Below, one piece after another: positions 1 through 9,596 of a stretch of DNA of 64,000 bases; the first letter of the stretch is position 1, and every line of letters starts with the position of its first letter. The notes beneath the pieces are model-generated. The model did no database searches, was not told where the DNA came from, and saw nothing but the letters and a program-made list of their open reading frames with translations. Source of the DNA: Armatimonadota bacterium. GTDB taxonomy: Bacteria > Armatimonadota > UBA10988. The DNA lies in NCBI GenBank assembly GCA_016235455.1, contig JACRKZ010000059.1, positions 1-64,000 on the forward strand, written 5' to 3'. The position numbers and the translations under genes were made by a program.

Positions 1-470
1 GCGGCCGCCAGGCCGCGGAGCGGGTCGGTGGCCGTGCCGGCGCCGCCGCCGCCACCTGGCACAACGTGCCGCACGCGTTGGTTGGCGGGCGCTTCGGGCT
101 CGGCCAGTGTGGAGGCGGTCAGGAGCCGCTCGGTCTCGGCGCCGTCGGCGTCACGCATGGTCAGGCGCAGTTCGTAGGTGGTGCCGGGAGCGACATCGAC
201 CACGCTGCCGGCCCACAAAGTGGCTCCGGCGGGCACGACCACCGTGGGCTCGTGGTCGCCTGGCTTGACTCCGGGCTCCACCTTGAAGAGTGGCGGTCCC
301 TGTCGCCAGGCAGCCTGGCCCACCGGGCGATAGGCCAGGTCGATGGTGGCCCGCTCGTGACCGTCGACCACCCAGTAGCAGCCGAGGCAGCGCCACACAG
401 GCAACTCCGCCACGGGCTCGGCGGCCAGCAGCGCATGGGCGGCGACGAGCAGCAACCAGCCGGTTCTCAT
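1..470 (-). CDS. Secreted beta-helix-type protein, N-terminal part (truncated by window edge)
   Basis: The gene runs off the left edge, so only about 156 N-terminal residues are seen. The start MRTGWLLLVAAHALLAAEP is a signal peptide. Residues 30-120 look like a fibronectin-III-like beta-sandwich (ATIDLAYRP, TTYELRLTMRD). They are followed by a glycine-rich turn and TDPLRGLAA, which resembles the GGDGS-x-DPF-x-x-I-x-x-A entry motif of right-handed parallel beta-helix (pectate-lyase fold) proteins. The ATG at 470 overlaps the stop of the upstream gene by ATGA, so the two are probably translationally coupled. The likely role is binding or cleaving polysaccharide outside the cytoplasm. The catalytic part lies beyond the window, so no substrate can be named. 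Confidence 0.72.
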   Translation of the reverse strand, partial: MRTGWLLLVAAHALLAAEPVAELPVWRCLGCYWVVDGHERATIDLAYRPVGQAAWRQGPPLFKVEPGVKPGDHEPTVVVPAGATLWAGSVVDVAPGTTYELRLTMRDADGAETERLLTASTLAEPEAPANQRVRHVVPGGGGGAGTATDPLRGLAA

Positions 471-2401
471 CGCGCCAACTCCAGCGTGATCGATCGCATC
501 GTGGGCACCGCGGGGCAGGCGATGGTGTAGGTCTCGTCAGCCGTCTTGGCGATGTGGACATCCTCCTTCGGCTGGCCGTCCTCAGTCCATCGGTAGGTGA
601 TGCGCACCGGCTCGAAGCGGCCGGCGGGCTCGGCGTAATCTGCGTCGATGCGGGCGTTGAACAGGCACAACGTGTTGCGCTGCGTGCCTCGCCAGCGCAC
701 CAGGGCGCTACGCGTGTGCGGCGGCGCCGGCACGTCGGGCAGGTTCGTCGTCATGGCTACCGTCGGGCCATGCACCGAGCCGACCGGGGCATAGGTCTTG
801 CCGTCGTCGAACGAGACCTCGATCTCCCAGGTGTCCTTGGCGTCGCGAGCGCGGTAGAAGCCGTTGATGCGCAGACGTGTCATGTCGCCCGGCGTGGTCA
901 CCGGGAAGGTCACACTGCCCGCACCCTCCTTGAGTCGCAGGAACTCCGGCTCGACGGCCTCCAGCGTGGGATGGAAGTCGGTCGCCAGCACCTGCTTGCC
1001 GCGGTTGCCCGGCGAGGTGCTGCCTTCCACGGTGATGGTGCCCTCCTGAGCCGGCGAGGCAAAGTGAATGGTGTTCTGGCCCTGCGCCAGCGCCGGGAGT
1101 GGGCGCTGCGAGTGCTGGATGTCGTGGCTCAGGCGCAGGCCCTTGAGCATCGTGCCCTGGCCACGGAGCGTGACCCGCAAACGATAGTCGTAGCGCCGCA
1201 GCACCTGGGCGGTCAGATCAATGGTCCGTGCGCCGGATTCCGTCACGTCGGCCAGCGGTTGCCAGTCGAGCCCGTTGTTCTCCGAGAAGGCCAGCGCCAC
1301 GCCACCGCCCGCGCCGACGTCGGCGTCGAGGGCCAGGCTGCCGGTCAGGTAGACATAGCTGCTGGGCATGCGCAGTACCAGGCTGCCGGGCCTGGCCGCG
1401 TCCTTGAGCGTGACGGAGCCAGCCGGCTCGGTGGCCAGATTGTCCACGGCCAGGCAGGTCTCGGCAAAGTCAGGCGCCCGAAGAGGCAGATCGAAGCTCA
1501 GCGTGCCGTTGCCGATACGGCCGGGCGCCAGATCGCCGAAGCGGGGCGTGGACCGCATGCTGTCCCGCCCGCTCACGCCGGTCAGGCAGCCGGGCGCGTC
1601 GCCGCCGGCATTGACGTGCAGTCCCTTGTTCGACCAGTTGCGGACGAGGCGCTCGCCAGGACGCAGTTGGATGTTGACCTGGTAGCCCTGCGAGAAACCG
1701 GAGGAGTAGGGGAAGAGCGTTGAGCCATCGTACTCCTGCATGGTGCTCGACCAGCCATGCGTGCCCGCCGGCCACCAGCCGCCGGCGTCGTAGAACGGGC
1801 AGGTGGTCAACAGGCGCGGCCCGCGATGCCAGCCGGTCCACCCGTCCTGACGCTGGAACGCGGACAGCTTCTCGTTGTTGCCCAGATAGCCGGGGTTGGC
1901 CGCGTGCCAGGCCTTGACCGCCGCGACGATGTCCTCGACGCTGGCCACGCTGCCGTCCTCGCGGGTAAAGTAGTTGACCAGCGAGGCGTCGAACATGTGC
2001 CAGCCGCCGCCGTAGAAGATCTCGGGTACCACGTGCGCGCGGATGGTCCAGCCGCGCGCCTCCAGCCCCACATAGCGCGCCAGGCACTGGACTTCGCTGG
2101 AGGCGACTCCGCAGAACGAGTAGCCGTAGACGTTGAACATCTTGATCGGGTCGAGCACGAGGCCTTCGTACTGCAGGTACTCGCTGGGCGGCGCATCTTG
2201 GTACTGGTGGGCCACGACCGACTTCCAGATGGCCATCGCCTTCTGCTCGTCGGTCATCGTGTCGCGCAGGTAGGAGTGCTTCCAGCCGGCAAGGCTGGAG
2301 ACGTCGGCCACCTGGTCCGAGACGACGCTGACCCGGCTGACGACGGCCGATGCGGGGCCCGACATCAAGCCGCACAGGGCGGCGAGGAACAGGTAGCGCA
2401 T
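467..2401 (-). CDS. Secreted transglutaminase-like domain protein
   Basis: This 644-residue protein has a cleavable signal peptide (MRYLFLAALCGLMSGPASA). Residues about 50-150 resemble a transglutaminase-like (papain-fold) core: a Cys in YGYSFCGVASSEV, a His in IRAHVVPEIF and an Asp in GGGWHMFDAS give the expected Cys-His-Asp order. The remaining ~480 residues look like beta-sandwich domains with no family I can name. GGAGG precedes the ATG with 6 nt spacing. It overlaps the next gene by ATGA. A paralogue with the same N-terminal layout lies at 52166-54231. Such domains in secreted bacterial proteins may act as proteases, transamidases or inactive binding modules, and the sequence does not decide between these. 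Confidence 0.7.
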   Translation of the reverse strand: MRYLFLAALCGLMSGPASAVVSRVSVVSDQVADVSSLAGWKHSYLRDTMTDEQKAMAIWKSVVAHQYQDAPPSEYLQYEGLVLDPIKMFNVYGYSFCGVASSEVQCLARYVGLEARGWTIRAHVVPEIFYGGGWHMFDASLVNYFTREDGSVASVEDIVAAVKAWHAANPGYLGNNEKLSAFQRQDGWTGWHRGPRLLTTCPFYDAGGWWPAGTHGWSSTMQEYDGSTLFPYSSGFSQGYQVNIQLRPGERLVRNWSNKGLHVNAGGDAPGCLTGVSGRDSMRSTPRFGDLAPGRIGNGTLSFDLPLRAPDFAETCLAVDNLATEPAGSVTLKDAARPGSLVLRMPSSYVYLTGSLALDADVGAGGGVALAFSENNGLDWQPLADVTESGARTIDLTAQVLRRYDYRLRVTLRGQGTMLKGLRLSHDIQHSQRPLPALAQGQNTIHFASPAQEGTITVEGSTSPGNRGKQVLATDFHPTLEAVEPEFLRLKEGAGSVTFPVTTPGDMTRLRINGFYRARDAKDTWEIEVSFDDGKTYAPVGSVHGPTVAMTTNLPDVPAPPHTRSALVRWRGTQRNTLCLFNARIDADYAEPAGRFEPVRITYRWTEDGQPKEDVHIAKTADETYTIACPAVPTMRSITLELAR

Positions 2402-2488
2402 GGCGTGCCTCCGTGCCTCCTGGTTCGGCCGGCGCCGCGCGATACCTTCCCCGGCGGCGCGCGCCGATGCCCTGGCGCCACTGCGCCG

Positions 2489-3118
2489 CTACCGCTCACG
2501 GTCCGTCAGCGACAAAGCGCGCCCATCGTCGGCCTCCTGCTCAGGCCGCGACAGGCCGCGCACCATGCGGCCCGCCGCTTTGCTCTCATGGTACGCCAGG
2601 TGGGCCTCACGCTCGGCAGCGACATGACTGACGTAATCGGCGACGTCACGGATGACGGCCAGCGCCGGGTGATCAGGCACCGAGACGCGCCGGCCGTCGC
2701 ACAGGTGCAGGATCACCGTGCCCGCGCGCTGGTCGAGGTCCGTGATGTCGGCCCAGCGGAGCCGCACCTGGCCGTGCGGCCCAGCCAGCGTGAAGCCCTC
2801 GCCGTCGGCCGCCAGGCGGTAGTCGACATCGGCCCAGACAGCGAGACCGTACCTGATGAGGACTGCGGCGGCCGCGACACTGATGGCCACCAGCAGGACC
2901 GCCAGGGCAACCTGCCACACCCCGGCAATGGCCGCCACCGGCAACAGTACCACGGTGACGAACACCAGTGCCAACAGGCTGATGACCTGCGCCTCCGGGC
3001 TCAAGCGGTGGCGCGCGGGCGGCCCCGGCTGGCAGGTGGCGTGCGACCGACCGCGCAGCAGCAGCGCGATGTTGCTGCGGTCATCCTCGCTGAGCGCGCG
3101 CCGTTCGGCCACGGCCAT
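2489..3118 (-). CDS. Small membrane protein with PH-like C-terminal domain (paralogue of 4252-4896)
   Basis: A 209-residue protein of no family I can name with confidence. Residues about 45-95 hold two hydrophobic segments (LLALVFVTVVLLPVAAIAG and a second Ala/Val-rich one). The rest is soluble and beta-rich (YRLAADGEGFTLAGP, VRLRWADITDLD), much like bacterial PH-like domains (YdbT/DUF304 type). The tail GLSRPEQEADDGRALSL is nearly repeated in the protein at 4252-4896, so the two are paralogues flanking the pseudopilin gene. A perfect 12-bp hairpin at 3162-3198 separates it from the pseudopilin gene. The function is unknown; a membrane-anchored sensor or scaffold is a guess. Confidence 0.6.
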   Translation of the reverse strand: MAVAERRALSEDDRSNIALLLRGRSHATCQPGPPARHRLSPEAQVISLLALVFVTVVLLPVAAIAGVWQVALAVLLVAISVAAAAVLIRYGLAVWADVDYRLAADGEGFTLAGPHGQVRLRWADITDLDQRAGTVILHLCDGRRVSVPDHPALAVIRDVADYVSHVAAEREAHLAYHESKAAGRMVRGLSRPEQEADDGRALSLTDRER

Positions 3119-3161
3119 GCCTCCCGCGCGTCAGTTCGGCATCGCGCTCGACGGCACCTCT

Positions 3162-3198
3162 CCCTGGGAGCGCTGACCTGGCGTCCGCGCTCCCAGGG
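3162..3198 (-). terminator. Hairpin downstream of the pseudopilin gene
   Basis: Perfect 12-bp arms at 3162-3173 (CCCTGGGAGCGC) and 3187-3198 with a 13-nt loop, starting 12 nt past the stop of the pseudopilin gene. There is no T-tract, so termination would be inefficient or factor-aided. Confidence 0.5.
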
Positions 3199-3209
3199 CC
3201 AGGCTGTGG

Positions 3210-3920
3210 TCAGTTGCCGAAGCGGTTGGCCTGCAGGTTGGCGATGAAGCCGGCGTCGGTGACCGTCGTGCCCTCCATGTTCCAGTAGTTGATGGTGGCA
3301 TCGGGCCGGAGTGCCTTGACGTGCCCATCGGCGAACAGGAAGTTGGCCACCCCGTTGTGGTTGGTGAAGGTCAGTTCCGGGCCGCCGTTCCAGAAGTCGC
3401 ACTCATCGTACGGGCGATTGGGATTCTCGCCGACCAGGATAAGCTGCGACGGCTGCACCAGCGCCGCCAGGGCCGCGCCGCCGCCATCCCACGACCGGCG
3501 CATGGGCGGCGTGCCGTTGCCGCCCATGCCGCCGCCGCCGTTGGCCATGTAGTGCTGCCGGAACAGCGTCCCGTTGTTGAAGCACCCAGACGCGATGTTG
3601 GTCTTGGTGATGGACGGGCAGGAGAAGATCTGCGCAGTCTTGATGTACGGCTCCACCATGGCGTAGAAGTTCATCCAGTCGACGCCACCGGTCATGTTGG
3701 CCGGCGTCATGCCGTTGGCCCGGTTCGACGGCAGCCGCTCATCGTAGTCGTTGGTGTACTGCGCAATGGCCAGGCCGATCTGCTTCTCATTGCTCTGGCA
3801 ACTCGACGTACGTGCCTTCTCTCGTGCCTTGGCAAACACCGGGAACAGGATGGCTGCCAGAATGGCGATGATGGCAATCACCACCAGCAGCTCAATGAGA
3901 GTGAACCCCTTGCGTCTCAC
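3210..3920 (-). CDS. Type II/IV pseudopilin-like protein with H-X9-DG C-terminus
   Basis: The N-terminus [20 protein letters not shown] is a class III (prepilin peptidase) signal: cleavage after KG, a Glu at mature position 5, then one transmembrane helix. It continues into [13 protein letters not shown] and the C-terminal [11 protein letters not shown] (H-X9-DG motif), as in the DUF1559-type pseudopilins abundant in Planctomycetota and Armatimonadota. The GTG at 3920 is taken as start because GGAGGGG lies just upstream. That gives 236 residues; the longer frame to 4025 would run through the promoter at 3967-3995. The protein probably assembles into, or is exported by, a type II secretion or pilus-like machine. 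Its cargo or surface role is unknown. Confidence 0.85.
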   Translation of the reverse strand: MRRKGFTLIELLVVIAIIAILAAILFPVFAKAREKARTSSCQSNEKQIGLAIAQYTNDYDERLPSNRANGMTPANMTGGVDWMNFYAMVEPYIKTAQIFSCPSITKTNIASGCFNNGTLFRQHYMANGGGGMGGNGTPPMRRSWDGGGAALAALVQPSQLILVGENPNRPYDECDFWNGGPELTFTNHNGVANFLFADGHVKALRPDATINYWNMEGTTVTDAGFIANLQANRFGN

Positions 3921-3966
3921 GTTGACCCCTCCGGGGCGGAAACCAGTGTTTCTCGCCACTACTGTC

Positions 3967-3995
3967 ACCCTAGCAAGCGGGAATCGACCTGTCAA
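3967..3995 (-). promoter_or_regulatory. Sigma70-type promoter of the pseudopilin gene
   Basis: On the minus strand TTGACA (3990-3995), a 17-nt spacer and TAGGGT (3967-3972). The predicted leader to the GTG at 3920 is about 40 nt and contains a strong Shine-Dalgarno sequence. Confidence 0.6.
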
Positions 3996-4251
3996 GAAAC
4001 TGCGTGTCTGTTGTTTAAATGTCACAATGCGTGGTATGGAATCGGGTGACGATCGCCACCGTCGGGTTTGGCGCGGGCGCGATTGGGGTAAATGCGCGCG
4101 CCTGGGTCAGCAGACCGAGGCGCGGATTGTGTGGCGCGGCCCCCCGGGTGGTGGCATGGTCCAGCAGGACGATCGGGGGCGCGCACAATGGGCGCCTCGT
4201 CTTGGTGTTCGGTAAGCATGCGGACCTGGCGGTCCGCGCTCTCAGGGCTGG
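3996..4251. other. Intergenic stretch with no supported gene
   Basis: No reading frame here has a credible start, domain or neighbour link. The only structure seen is a 7-bp perfect hairpin (4220-4226 with 4231-4237, loop TGGC) just past the stop of the minus-strand gene at 4252, which could be its terminator although it lacks a T-tract. Confidence 0.5.
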
Positions 4252-4896
4252 CTACGGGCTTACCGACAACCCGCGGTCGGCGTCGGCGCTGTCCTCGGCC
4301 GGTGACAGCCCGCGGTCCATACAGCGCAACTGCTGTTCTTCAGCCTCGCCTTGCGCTCTGGTGTGCGCGATGCGGAGAGCCACAACGCGCTCGGCGACTT
4401 GGCGGATGGTGCGCAGATTGGCCATGGCAGGCACCGGCACCTCGGAGCCGTCCGCGCATTGCCAGATGGTGCGGTCCTCGGTGGTATTGATGCCAACGAT
4501 GTCGAGCCAACGCACATACGTCTGTCGGCGCGGGCCAGCGAAGGACACCCCGTCGCCGTCAGCCCGCACCTGCAGGTCGTACTCGCCGCCTTGCTGTCGG
4601 AAGCAACGGTCGAGGAAGACGCATCCAAGAATATACACGAGCAGGGCGACGACGACGCCGGCCTGCTCCCCGTGTGCTGGACCGATGGCGGCTCTGGTGA
4701 GCGCGCCGACTGTCGTTGCCATCGGCATCGCCAGGCACCCAGCGAGACCACGCGCTTGTCGGTTGGCGTGCATTCGGCCCACGGGCTCGACCACGCAGAT
4801 GCCCTGCCGAGTGCCGCCCAAGTACGCCTCAATCAGTTCCGGTGCGGGCGGCCACGCTGAGGCGCTCTCGGGTTCGATGGTCAATCGCTCGCTCAC
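4252..4896 (-). CDS. Small membrane protein with PH-like C-terminal domain (paralogue of 2489-3118)
   Basis: About 214 residues from the GTG at 4896, chosen because AGAGG lies about 7 nt upstream and because an ATG at 5016 would overlap the start of the divergent esterase gene. One or two hydrophobic segments (residues 65-110, including VVVALLVYILGCVFL) precede a beta-rich soluble domain (YDLQVRADGDGVSFAGP, VRWLDIVGI). The layout and the tail DRGLSPAEDSADADRGLS match the protein at 2489-3118. No catalytic motif is seen. The role is unknown. Confidence 0.58.
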   Translation of the reverse strand: MSERLTIEPESASAWPPAPELIEAYLGGTRQGICVVEPVGRMHANRQARGLAGCLAMPMATTVGALTRAAIGPAHGEQAGVVVALLVYILGCVFLDRCFRQQGGEYDLQVRADGDGVSFAGPRRQTYVRWLDIVGINTTEDRTIWQCADGSEVPVPAMANLRTIRQVAERVVALRIAHTRAQGEAEEQQLRCMDRGLSPAEDSADADRGLSVSP

Positions 4897-4941
4897 GTCC
4901 CATCCTCTGCTGCTGTGGTTGGCCGCGGCGCCGGCAACACC

Positions 4942-4970
4942 TTGCCACGAGCGCCCCAACCCGCTATCGT
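4942..4970 (+). promoter_or_regulatory. Probable promoter of the esterase gene
   Basis: TTGCCA (4942-4947), a 17-nt spacer and TATCGT (4965-4970), 29 nt upstream of the ATG at 5000. Confidence 0.4.
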
Positions 4971-4999
4971 CAACACCCAGCCAAGGAGTACCGAGGAAC

Positions 5000-5968
5000 A
5001 TGCCATCTATCGACATGGGGCTGGACCAACTGCTGACCTACAGCCCGCCCACCACCGCGCAGCCGGACTTCGATTCGTTCTGGCAGCGCACGCTGGCCGA
5101 GACGCGCGAGTACGACCTGATGCCCGTGCTCGACGTGATGGACTACCCGGTCCGCTCGGTGTTGGCGCACCGGCTGAGCTTCGCGGGCTTCGGCGGTCAT
5201 CGCATCAACGGCCTGTACCTGCTGCCGCGCGGCTGCGAGGACAAGCCGGTGCCCGTGGTGCTTGTGGTGCATGGCTATACCGGCGGCGCGGGCATGGTGC
5301 ACATGCATCTGCCATGGGTGCAGATGGGCTGCGCGGTCATCTCGGTGGATACGCGCGGCCAGGGCGGTGATACCGGTGAGCCGGGCGGCTATGACGGCGG
5401 GTCGGTCATGGGTTGGATGACCAACGGCATCCTCGATCCCGAAGGTTACTACTACCGCCGCGCCTACACCGACTGCGTGCGGGCCGTCGATTTTGCCTGC
5501 TCGCGGCCCGAGATCGACGCCGAGCGCATCTGCGTCACCGGTGGCAGCCAGGGCGGCGGCCTGAGCATCGCCGTCGCCGGGCTGGACAACCGGGTGAGCA
5601 TCGTCATGCCTGACGTGCCGTTCCTATGCCACTTCCAGCGCGCCGTGGACATCACGCCGGCCGGACCATACCCCGAGATCGCCAACTACCTGGCCAAGTA
5701 CCCCGGCCATGTCGACGACGCGTTCCGCACGCTGAGCTACTTCGACGGCATGAACCTGGCCGCCCGCATCGCGCCGAGTTCGCAGAACCTGTGGAGCGTC
5801 GGCCTGTGGGACGATGTCTGTCCGCCGTCGACGGTCTTCGCGGCGTACAACGCCTGCCCGGCGGAGTCCAAGGACATCGCCATCTACCCGTACAACAAGC
5901 ACGAAGGCGGCCATGGCTGGCAGCGCGAGCGCCAAATCGCCTTCCTGGCGGATGCCTTGAACGCGTGA
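5000..5968 (+). CDS. Acetyl xylan esterase / cephalosporin-C deacetylase family hydrolase
   Basis: A 322-residue alpha/beta hydrolase of the AXE1 family (carbohydrate esterase 7-like), which removes acetyl groups from xylan-type sugars and small acetylated compounds. It shows the family features VVHGYTGG (oxyanion region), DTRGQGGDTGEP, the nucleophile elbow GGSQGGG and the C-terminal HEGGHGWQ bearing the catalytic His; the catalytic Asp is likely in GLWDDVCPPST. The length fits the family. There is no signal peptide, so it probably acts on imported oligosaccharides in the cytoplasm. The ATG at 5000 has GAGGAA just upstream. It is a single gene, convergent with aconitase. Confidence 0.88.
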   Translation: MPSIDMGLDQLLTYSPPTTAQPDFDSFWQRTLAETREYDLMPVLDVMDYPVRSVLAHRLSFAGFGGHRINGLYLLPRGCEDKPVPVVLVVHGYTGGAGMVHMHLPWVQMGCAVISVDTRGQGGDTGEPGGYDGGSVMGWMTNGILDPEGYYYRRAYTDCVRAVDFACSRPEIDAERICVTGGSQGGGLSIAVAGLDNRVSIVMPDVPFLCHFQRAVDITPAGPYPEIANYLAKYPGHVDDAFRTLSYFDGMNLAARIAPSSQNLWSVGLWDDVCPPSTVFAAYNACPAESKDIAIYPYNKHEGGHGWQRERQIAFLADALNA

Positions 5969-5980
5969 TGGGACGACCAT

Positions 5981-6051
5981 CCGCAGATGACGCAGATAGA
6001 CGCAGATGATCTGACGATCCGGCCATCTGCGTTCATCTGCGTCATCTGCGG
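5981..6051. repeat. Large palindrome of CGCAGATGA-like units between convergent genes
   Basis: The left arm (5981-6008) holds three degenerate copies of a CGCAGATGA-type unit. The right arm (6024-6051) is its reverse complement with 26 of 28 positions matching, and the loop is 15 nt. It lies 12 nt after the esterase stop and 9 nt after the aconitase stop, so it may end transcription in both directions. A related palindrome sits at 19439-19497 in the same kind of position. Confidence 0.8.
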
Positions 6052-6060
6052 ATGCAGCCG

Positions 6061-8694
6061 CTACTCCACCAGCGACCGCAGCACATACGGCAGGATGCCG
6101 CCGTGGCGGTAGTACTCGGCCTCGGCCGGGGTGTCGATGCGTAGCGTGGCAGCGAAGACCTTTTCGCTGCCATCCTCGGCGGTGGCGGTGACCGTCACTT
6201 CGCGCCGGCCCTCGGCGATGCCGTCGATGCGGTAGCTCTCCAGGCCGGTCAGGCCCAGGCTGGCCGCGGTCTCGCCGGCCAGGTACTGCAACGGCGCGAT
6301 GCCCATGCCCACCAGGTTGCTGCGGTGGATGCGCTCGTAGCTCTCGGCCAGCACGGCGCGGACGCCCAGGAGCTTGGGACCCTTGGCCGCCCAGTCGCGT
6401 GAGCTGCCGCTGCCGTATTCCTTGCCGGCCAGCACCAGCAGGCCGACGCCGTCGCCCGCATACTTCATGGCCGCGTCGTAGATGCTCATCTGCTCGCCGC
6501 GGTAGACCGTCACGCCGCCCTCGACGCCCGGCACCAGCGCGTTGCGCAGGCGGATGTTGGCGAACGTGCCGCGCATCATCACTTCGTGGTTGCCGCGCCG
6601 CGAGCCGTAGCTGTTGAAGTCGCGGGGCTCCACGCCACACTCGCCCAGATAGCGCGCCGCCGGGCTGGTCTTGGCGATGTTGCCCGCCGGCGAGATGTGG
6701 TCGGTGGTGACGCTGTCGCCCAGCACCGCGAGCACCCGCAGGCCGGCCAGGTCGGTGATCTCGCCCGGCGTTCGGGTCAGTCCCTCAAAGTAGGGCGGGT
6801 TCTTCACGTAGGTCGAGTCGTCCGACCAGGCGAAGGTCTGGCTGGTCGGCGCGGCAAGGCTCTGCCAGCGGGCTTCGCCGGCGAAGACATCGGCGTAGCG
6901 CCCGGCATAGGAATCCGCGCTGAGCGCCGCGGCGATGGCTGCCGACACCTCGGCCTGGCTCGGCCACAAGTCGCGCAGGTAGACCGGCTGGCCGTCACTG
7001 CCGGTGCCCAGCGGCGCGCTGCTGAGGTCGACATCGATGCGGCCGGTGAGCGCGTAGGCCACCACCAGCATGGGCGAAGCCAGGTAGTTGGCGCGCACTT
7101 CGGCGTGCACCCGGCCTTCGAAGTTGCGGTTGCCCGACAGCACCGAGCAGGCCAGCAGCCCGCCTTCGGCGATGGCCGCCGACACCGGCTCGGGCAGCGG
7201 ACCGCTGTTGCCGATGCAGGTGGCGCAGCCGTAGCCGATGAGGTTGAAGCCGAGTTGGTCGAGGTAGCTCTGCAGGCCCGCGGCGTTGAGGTAGTCAGTG
7301 ACCACCTGGCTGCCGGGTGCGAGGCTGGTCTTGACCCACGGCGCGCGAGTCAGGCCCTTCTCCACCGCTTTCTTGGCCACCAGGCCGGCACCGATCATGA
7401 CCGCCGGGTTGCTGGTGTTGGTGCAGGAGGTGATGGACGCGATGGCCACGAAGCCGTCGCTCAGCGTGACGGGTTGGCCGTCGATGACCGTGGTCGCGCT
7501 CTTGGTCTCGGCGCCGCGCACCTCGGCGAAGCTGGCCGCCACGTCGGTCAGGGCCACGCGGTCCTGTGGCCGCTTGGGCCCGGCCATGCTGGGCACCACG
7601 GTGCTCAGGTCCAACTCCAGCACCGCCGAGTAGCGCGGCTCGGGCGTGTTCTCGTCGAAGAACAGGCCTTGCGCCCGCATGTAGGCTTCGACCAGCTTGA
7701 TCTGCGCCTCGGGCCGGCCGGTGAAGCGCAGGTAGGCCAGTGTCTCGGCGTCGACCGGGAAGATGCCGCACGTGGCGCCGTACTCGGGCGCCATGTTGGC
7801 GATGACCGCGCGCTCGGCCAGCGGCAGTTGCGCCAGGCCGGGGCCGAAGTACTCGACGAACTTGGCCACCACGCCGAACCGGCGGAGCATCTGGGTGACC
7901 GTCAGCACCGCGTCGGTCGCGGTCGCGCCTTCGGGCAATGCGCCGCTGAGCCGCACGCCGACCACCTCGGGCAGGACCATGGTGCTGGGCTGGCCCAGCA
8001 GCGCGGCCTCGGCCTCGATGCCGCCCACGCCCCAGCCGAGCACGCCCAGACCGTTGATCATCACGGTATGGCTGTCGGTGCCGACCAGCGTGTCGGGGTA
8101 GGCCCAGGTCTGGCCGTCGGCCCCCTGGCCGGTCATCACGACGCGCGCCAGGTACTCCAGATTGACCTGATGGCAGATGCCGGTGCCCGGCGGCACGACC
8201 TTGAAGTTGTCGAACGCGGTCTGGCCCCAGCGCAGGAAGGCATAGCGCTCGTGGTTGCGCTGGAACTCGAAGTCGACGTTGATGCCGTAGGCGGCGGCGC
8301 TACCGAAGGCGTCGGTCTGCACCGAGTGGTCGATCACCAGCTCGGTGGGCACCAGCGGGTTGATCCGGTCGGGGTCGCCGCCGAGCGCCACCATGGCGTC
8401 GCGCATGGCGGCCAGGTCGACCACGGCGGGCACGCCGGTGAAATCCTGCATGAGCACGCGCGCGGGCGTGAAGGCGATCTCCTGGGTCGGCGGCGTGGCG
8501 GGATCCCAGTCGAGAATGGCCTGGATCTGCTCGCGCGTGACGTTGGCTCCGTCTTCGAGGCGCAGCAGGTTCTCCAGCAGGATGCGCAGCGAATAGGGCA
8601 GGTGCGACAGGTCGCCCAGCCCGTCCAGCCGGGCGATGGAGTAGGTGGCGCCGTCGACACTCAGGCTGCCATGGGTGCCAAAGCTATTGCTCAT
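6061..8694 (-). CDS. acnA: Aconitate hydratase (AcnA/IRP type)
   Basis: An 877-residue [4Fe-4S] aconitase converting citrate to isocitrate in the TCA cycle. Cluster-ligand motifs are present: [11 protein letters not shown] and [14 protein letters not shown]. The C-terminal swivel domain carries [30 protein letters not shown] and [16 protein letters not shown], as in AcnA. The start [15 protein letters not shown] at 8694 has AAGGA about 8 nt upstream; reading further upstream would run into the regulator gene. The length is normal for bacterial AcnA. It lies 52 nt downstream of the HTH/pseudo-cyclase gene on the same strand, so the two may be co-transcribed. Confidence 0.97.
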   Translation of the reverse strand: MSNSFGTHGSLSVDGATYSIARLDGLGDLSHLPYSLRILLENLLRLEDGANVTREQIQAILDWDPATPPTQEIAFTPARVLMQDFTGVPAVVDLAAMRDAMVALGGDPDRINPLVPTELVIDHSVQTDAFGSAAAYGINVDFEFQRNHERYAFLRWGQTAFDNFKVVPPGTGICHQVNLEYLARVVMTGQGADGQTWAYPDTLVGTDSHTVMINGLGVLGWGVGGIEAEAALLGQPSTMVLPEVVGVRLSGALPEGATATDAVLTVTQMLRRFGVVAKFVEYFGPGLAQLPLAERAVIANMAPEYGATCGIFPVDAETLAYLRFTGRPEAQIKLVEAYMRAQGLFFDENTPEPRYSAVLELDLSTVVPSMAGPKRPQDRVALTDVAASFAEVRGAETKSATTVIDGQPVTLSDGFVAIASITSCTNTSNPAVMIGAGLVAKKAVEKGLTRAPWVKTSLAPGSQVVTDYLNAAGLQSYLDQLGFNLIGYGCATCIGNSGPLPEPVSAAIAEGGLLACSVLSGNRNFEGRVHAEVRANYLASPMLVVAYALTGRIDVDLSSAPLGTGSDGQPVYLRDLWPSQAEVSAAIAAALSADSYAGRYADVFAGEARWQSLAAPTSQTFAWSDDSTYVKNPPYFEGLTRTPGEITDLAGLRVLAVLGDSVTTDHISPAGNIAKTSPAARYLGECGVEPRDFNSYGSRRGNHEVMMRGTFANIRLRNALVPGVEGGVTVYRGEQMSIYDAAMKYAGDGVGLLVLAGKEYGSGSSRDWAAKGPKLLGVRAVLAESYERIHRSNLVGMGIAPLQYLAGETAASLGLTGLESYRIDGIAEGRREVTVTATAEDGSEKVFAATLRIDTPAEAEYYRHGGILPYVLRSLVE

Positions 8695-8746
8695 GGGTCT
8701 TCCTTCCGCGTTCTCAGTCGTAGGGTTCGGCGTCGGGCGGCAATTG

Positions 8747-9484
8747 TCAGCCCGCGCGCACTTCACACAGCGCCAAGGGCCGCTTGACGCCTTCAAACTC
8801 CGCCTGCCGGGGCGGCGCCAGCCGCGCATCGCCGGGCACCAGGTCGGCCGTGGACGAGCAGGCGACCACGCCGCTCTCGGTCTGCTCCGCGGCCCAGGCG
8901 CGAATGACGAAGGCCACGACGAACGGCTCGCCGACCACATCCGGCCGCGCATAGTCGGGATGCCCGACCGGCCCGAAGTAGACCGAGCCGCTGGCCACGC
9001 CGATCTTGAGCTTCAGGTCGCCGACATGCGTGGTCGCCGCCAGCGCCGCGTCCAGCGCGCGCCGGGGGTGATCGATGCCGGCGAACAAGCCGACCACGCC
9101 GCCCGGCCCGATGGTCTTCACCGGCACGCCATGGCTACGCAGCACTGCCTCGGTCACGTGGTAGCAGATGCCATTGGCCCAGGCCGCCAGCTCGCGGGGC
9201 GGCAACTGCCAGGCCAGTTCGCGCGTACGCTGCACGCCGGTCACCACCACCGTGGCGTCAAACACGTCGCGCTGATGGCTGTAGGCGCCCAGCAGCCACT
9301 CCACAGACACGCCGAGCAACTGCGAGAGCGGCACGAGGACGCCGATGTCCGGTGCGTTCTCGCCCCGTTCCCACTTACTGACCGCCTGCGGCGTGACCTG
9401 CAGCGCTGCTGCCAGATCGTTCTGTTTGAGGCCGCACTGCTCGCGACGCGAGCGGATCCGCTGGCCCAGGTCTGCTAGTACCAT
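8747..9484 (-). CDS. XRE-type HTH regulator fused to a degenerate class III nucleotidyl-cyclase domain
   Basis: Residues about 5-60 form an XRE/Cro helix-turn-helix ([36 protein letters not shown]). Residues about 75-240 follow the class III adenylate/guanylate cyclase fold ([42 protein letters not shown]). Aligned by eye, both metal-binding Asp positions are lost (D in F-x-D-x-x-G-F-T is Gly; GDG is GPG). The transition-state Asn and Arg are also replaced. It is therefore probably not a cyclase but a ligand-binding or dimerising sensor that controls DNA binding. The ATG at 9484 has GGAGG 6 nt upstream. It precedes acnA, a possible target. Confidence 0.75.
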   Translation of the reverse strand: MVLADLGQRIRSRREQCGLKQNDLAAALQVTPQAVSKWERGENAPDIGVLVPLSQLLGVSVEWLLGAYSHQRDVFDATVVVTGVQRTRELAWQLPPRELAAWANGICYHVTEAVLRSHGVPVKTIGPGGVVGLFAGIDHPRRALDAALAATTHVGDLKLKIGVASGSVYFGPVGHPDYARPDVVGEPFVVAFVIRAWAAEQTESGVVACSSTADLVPGDARLAPPRQAEFEGVKRPLALCEVRAG

Positions 9485-9502
9485 CGCTCGCCTCCATGCT
9501 AG

Positions 9503-9531
9503 ATGGTAACCGCAGGTTGAGCCGGCCACAA
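9503..9531 (-). promoter_or_regulatory. Probable promoter of the HTH/pseudo-cyclase gene
   Basis: Minus strand TTGTGG (9526-9531), a 17-nt spacer and TACCAT (9503-9508), followed by a small imperfect palindrome (CCATCTAGCATGG) just before the Shine-Dalgarno sequence, which could be an autoregulatory site. Confidence 0.4.
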
Positions 9532-9596
9532 TGGCGCGGCAGTTGTCTGCGTGTCGTCACGGTTGAGCCGCGCGGGTGGTCGCGGTCAGGCGCTGG

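Noticed and set aside
8747..9484. Active adenylate cyclase
   Set aside because: Both metal-binding Asp positions and the Asn/Arg pair are replaced.
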